From Paramacrobiotus metropolitanus (lineage: Eukaryota; Tardigrada; Eutardigrada; Parachela; Macrobiotidae): 64,000 nucleotides of DNA. The translations under genes and the position numbers were made by a program. Below are positions 61,016 to 64,000 of this stretch, piece by piece. The stretch covers positions 2,604,001 through 2,668,000 of the forward strand of contig NW_026570221.1 of the NCBI RefSeq assembly GCF_019649055.1. The letters run 5' to 3'. How positions within the stretch are numbered: position 1 is the first letter of the stretch; each line of letters begins with the position of its first letter. Below the pieces are notes generated by a model. That model searched no databases. It was not told the origin of the DNA and saw nothing but the letters and a program-made list of their open reading frames with translations.

Positions 61016-61861
61016 ACCCGAATTTGATGCTATGTATCCAGGTCACTTCCCTTATGCGTTTCACGGTAATATGTAGGATTTTTCGCTCCTATGTCATTTC
61101 CTCATGTTTTTTGCTTCGCCCAGTTAAGTAGAACGCATCTGTTATAGAGTACTCTATTTTAAAATCGGTCGAATCGTTTCACCGATTTTTGCGCTGTAAA
61201 AAAACCGGTGGCAGTCACCGCCACACATGTGCGGCTATACCAAACATCTGACATGTTTTTTGTTTAATTTAATTTAGCTGTTATTAGCTGGAAACTGCAT
61301 TCGAATGTAAAAACGTTTAAATTTGCCTACAATAAAATGGAGGAGTTGAATCATGCAACCGCCACTGTTTAATGGATAAATTTCCTTGCCATTTCAATGA
61401 TTAATCTCCAGCTCCAAATTATCTAAACGAGTATAGCGTGTCGTGGGCGACATCATCTCATTCTTCCATGTGTAGGTAAAGGTTAAAGCCGCGCTGTGGA
61501 CGCCATGTGATCGGGGTAGAACATAGTGAGCCTAGTAATTACCTTGCTTCTGCCGTCCGCGCTTTTCTGTGAAGCCAAAAAACAATATTTTATTCAGCGA
61601 TAATTCGAAGACGCAGGTGCGCCTTTTGCATTTATCCACCGCAAATAATCGCCGCTGTGATCGAATCCCGTGCTGACGCTTTATAAAAATTGGCTTTCGT
61701 CCTGTTGCACAGTTGGTTTATTTAGAAAAACATTTCGAACCACGGAACCGTCAGGTCGATTCGTTCTGTTTTTTGATACTTTTATTTATCCGTCATATTG
61801 AAAACGGTTTTTGCACCTACATGTTCCCGTGTGGACTGCACATACTGCGGAAAGCCGGTCT

Positions 61862-61921
61862 AGAGAGCAACAAGAATTCCGTGGAAGACAGGGGTCTTCG
61901 ACGGAATTGGTGTTGCTCTCT
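61862..61921. repeat. 60-nt near-perfect hairpin
   Basis: The arms AGAGAGCAACA/TGTTGCTCTCT, AATTCCGT/ACGGAATT and GAAGAC/GTCTTC pair around the 4-nt loop AGGG, separated only by small symmetric mismatches. The stem is 28 positions with three mismatches. Confidence 0.8.
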
Positions 61922-61977
61922 CTGCCCGGATCAATCAAGTCAGGATCAATCTGCCGGAACATCCGGCATTTATGCAA

Positions 61978-62040
61978 TCAACTGACACTTCACCGACCGC
62001 AGGAAACAGCACCGGCCTGCGGTCGTTGCTGTTTCAGTTG
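61978..62040. repeat. 63-bp inverted repeat
   Basis: The outer arms CAACTGA/TCAGTTG and inner arms GACCGCAGG/CCTGCGGTC are separated by equal-length unpaired segments. A smaller hairpin, TGCCGGA-aca-TCCGGCA, lies just upstream at about 61952-61968. Confidence 0.7.
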
Positions 62041-64000
62041 AGTGTATGTATAGAGGTTAATTTCTTATTTCTATAACATAGTTTACCGATTTGCTCATTT
62101 CCTACGTTAGATACTGTGGTATATGTACGTACAGCAATGAACCGTACAATGTCGATGTATTCTGTAGCTAGCAACCGATGTAAAAATGCCGTTATTGCAA
62201 AATTTCTAGCAAAGTCGATTACAAACGTCGGCATTTAAATTTAAAAACTCAAACATATAAATAATGATTAATAATCAAATGAATAAATAAGGAATCAAAG
62301 TAGAGGAGTAATCAGACTCAATCAGTGAGATGCGTACTGAAATTTGCAAATCAGTATCTGTGGCGTCTCTAGCGGTTAACTTATTTTTATTAACCAACTC
62401 GCGGCTAGTACGACTAATGACTAATAACAATAATTGAGTAAGAAAATAAGCCATTTGTAGATACGAATTTCATCGTATAATGCGTAATATGTAAGGAACA
62501 AACAATTATCAATGCTTTTAGTGGAAATTTTTCGAGTTGGCACAGTTACAAGCAGTTATTTTTACGCACTGACTGCTAGCACAATTTTGCAAACGAATAA
62601 TCTGGGGATGCGTAATATAATTTTTTTGTCTTTGGTTATCGCAAAACAGAACTTAATAAGACATTCTGACAGTACTTATCTGTTAATTTTTTCAATGTTC
62701 ACTTTAGACACGTTCTTGCCTTAATTTGCCTTCAATTTACGCGAATGTACAGCCGCGGCCCGGCACGAAGGGTGAGGGCTGGATGGTGGATGCTCAACGA
62801 AATCTCATACACCTCTCTGCCCAAAGTCGGTAGATTGGTGGATGAGCCGTCCACATTTTTATCAAAGGTGATCGAGTTAATTTCTACCGAAGGTGACAGA
62901 TTGTTGGTAGACCCGTCACCTTTATGCCACCTTTTTGCCACATTGCATTCATCCAAGGTTCCGCTTTCGACATGAAATTTAATACCATGCAGTCTCAAGC
63001 CATAGTTTAACGTTCATTTTCCCTAAGCACTGGGACTACGCGACAAAGCACCCCTTCGTATCGTCTACCCCGGGTAGTGCTTTCAAGAGAACGTTTTAAA
63101 TAATATTTTTTTAAACATTTTAAATAATACAGTATAATTTGATTTATTATCCTTAATATCATATACGAGTACCTTATATCCACCTATAATGCCTTTATGT
63201 GTACAGCGTTAACACCAAAAAATAGCAATTCATTTTACGGATTACGATAAAACTATTTTATGTTTTATTGCTCTTTCAGGATACTGAATTCTCCGATACG
63301 CTTCTATGTAAATTAAAAACGTGCCAGAAGAACCTGGAATAAAATGACATACCTAAATTTTTTACGTTGTTTATCCATCGGGTTTTATGAGTCAAAGCAG
63401 CATGGGATTTTTTTTAATTAATCACTCTCAAAGATGCCTCTTCTAAGACGAGTCCGCAGTATGCACTATCCATTAAAAGTTAATAATCGCAACCTAAAAT
63501 ACCGGTAAGAGGTGCATCTTTAATCCCAATCGATGGCATCAAAACAGCAGTGCTTTTCTTCTTAGCCTAATTTCGCTTTTGATGCTCAGCAAGTGCTGTG
63601 GTCAAGCCATAGCTGGGCTCTGGCATATTATCGCCCACATGCCGGCAAAATCTTTGTATGCGGCACCTGTGTGCATGATGCTGTCAACTAGAAAATCTGA
63701 TCGTGCATATTTCATTACCGCGAAACAAATCCCATGCTTTTAAAGAAATGAATGTACGTATGATTTTGTACTTTCAGTCACGCTCTGCGCAATCTTACAG
63801 TATTGTACTACGGCACTATGATGATTCAATTGAGCGCTATCTTTCTGAAAGGTGTTCGTTGACCGACAAACCGTTACCCAAAGATTGTTGAAAGGATTAC
63901 ACGATTGACAACCCTGTATAATGTGTTACGCAGCCAATGAAACGCCTACTTACGGGTTACAACGTTCATCTCCCATTCCGAATCGCGTCGTGGGCGATAT

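Larger units (their letters stand above)
59412..64000. other. Right-end region, no gene supported
   Basis: Only short frames, none with family resemblance or coherent splice structure. It holds fold-back family ends (60.7-60.8 and about 60.93-61.05 kb), a hairpin cluster (61.86-62.04 kb) and otherwise unremarkable AT-rich DNA. Confidence 0.45.

Noticed and set aside
62732-62998. Opposing frames (+ and -) of about 76-88 codons
   Set aside because: Both strands are open with no family resemblance, and neither has splice or signal features to support it.

Overview
This window is nuclear DNA of an animal. Every convincing gene is split by GT-AG introns whose phases fit together exactly. Coding capacity is sparse, and much of the rest is fold-back repeats, satellite and decayed transposons. 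The gene families (an AKH/corazonin/GnRH-type receptor, a second rhodopsin-class receptor, a Shisa-like protein, a mucin-like secreted protein) point to an invertebrate, probably a protostome or ecdysozoan. The species cannot be fixed from sequence alone. I see no bacterial features, CRISPR array, intact tRNA or rRNA.

Layout. (1) 0.9-3.0 kb (+): the 3' three exons of a Shisa-like type I membrane protein, including a 28-nt microexon. (2) 4.5-8.9 kb (+): a complete 13-exon gene for a 721-residue secreted protein. It has a signal peptide, an Ala/Thr/Glu-rich segment, four two-exon modules of about 100-115 residues, a Pro/Thr stalk and a basic tail. All its introns are phase 1 and one exon is 12 nt long. 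A decayed copy of its last exon lies at 10.2 kb. (3) 12.0-13.4 kb (+): a two-exon orphan class A GPCR. (4) 15.6-18.4 kb (-): a four-exon gene for a 573-residue protein with 7-8 membrane segments and no recognised family. (5) 18.4-29.3 kb: a gene desert of diverged dispersed repeats and fold-back elements. (6) 29.3-34.0 kb: a composite repeat whose + strand is strikingly A-rich. (7) 34-39.2 kb: small tandem repeats and three fold-back elements, one a 696-bp near-continuous palindrome. (8) 40.1-46.9 kb (+): a complete seven-exon receptor gene of the AKH/corazonin/GnRH family (387 aa). (9) 47.8-49.9 kb: two LINE 3' fragments facing each other. (10) 50.8-52.4 kb: a long-TIR fold-back element and an orphan second copy of exon 2 of the AKH-type receptor, split in its intron by a 296-bp hAT-like MITE with an 8-bp target duplication. 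(11) 52.75-58.8 kb: about 44 tandem copies of a 137-bp satellite with no stop codon in any + frame. (12) 59-64 kb: satellite remnants, repeat ends and a cluster of hairpins, with no supported gene.

The genes do not form an operon or pathway. Three of them encode multi-span membrane proteins (two receptors and one unknown), one is a secreted mucin-like protein and one a single-pass membrane protein, so the neighbourhood is biased to the cell surface. The repeats explain much of the rest: a receptor exon has been duplicated next to a satellite, and several repeat families recur along the 64 kb. Exon models were built by eye from splice sites, reading phase and protein similarity. Transcript evidence would be decisive.
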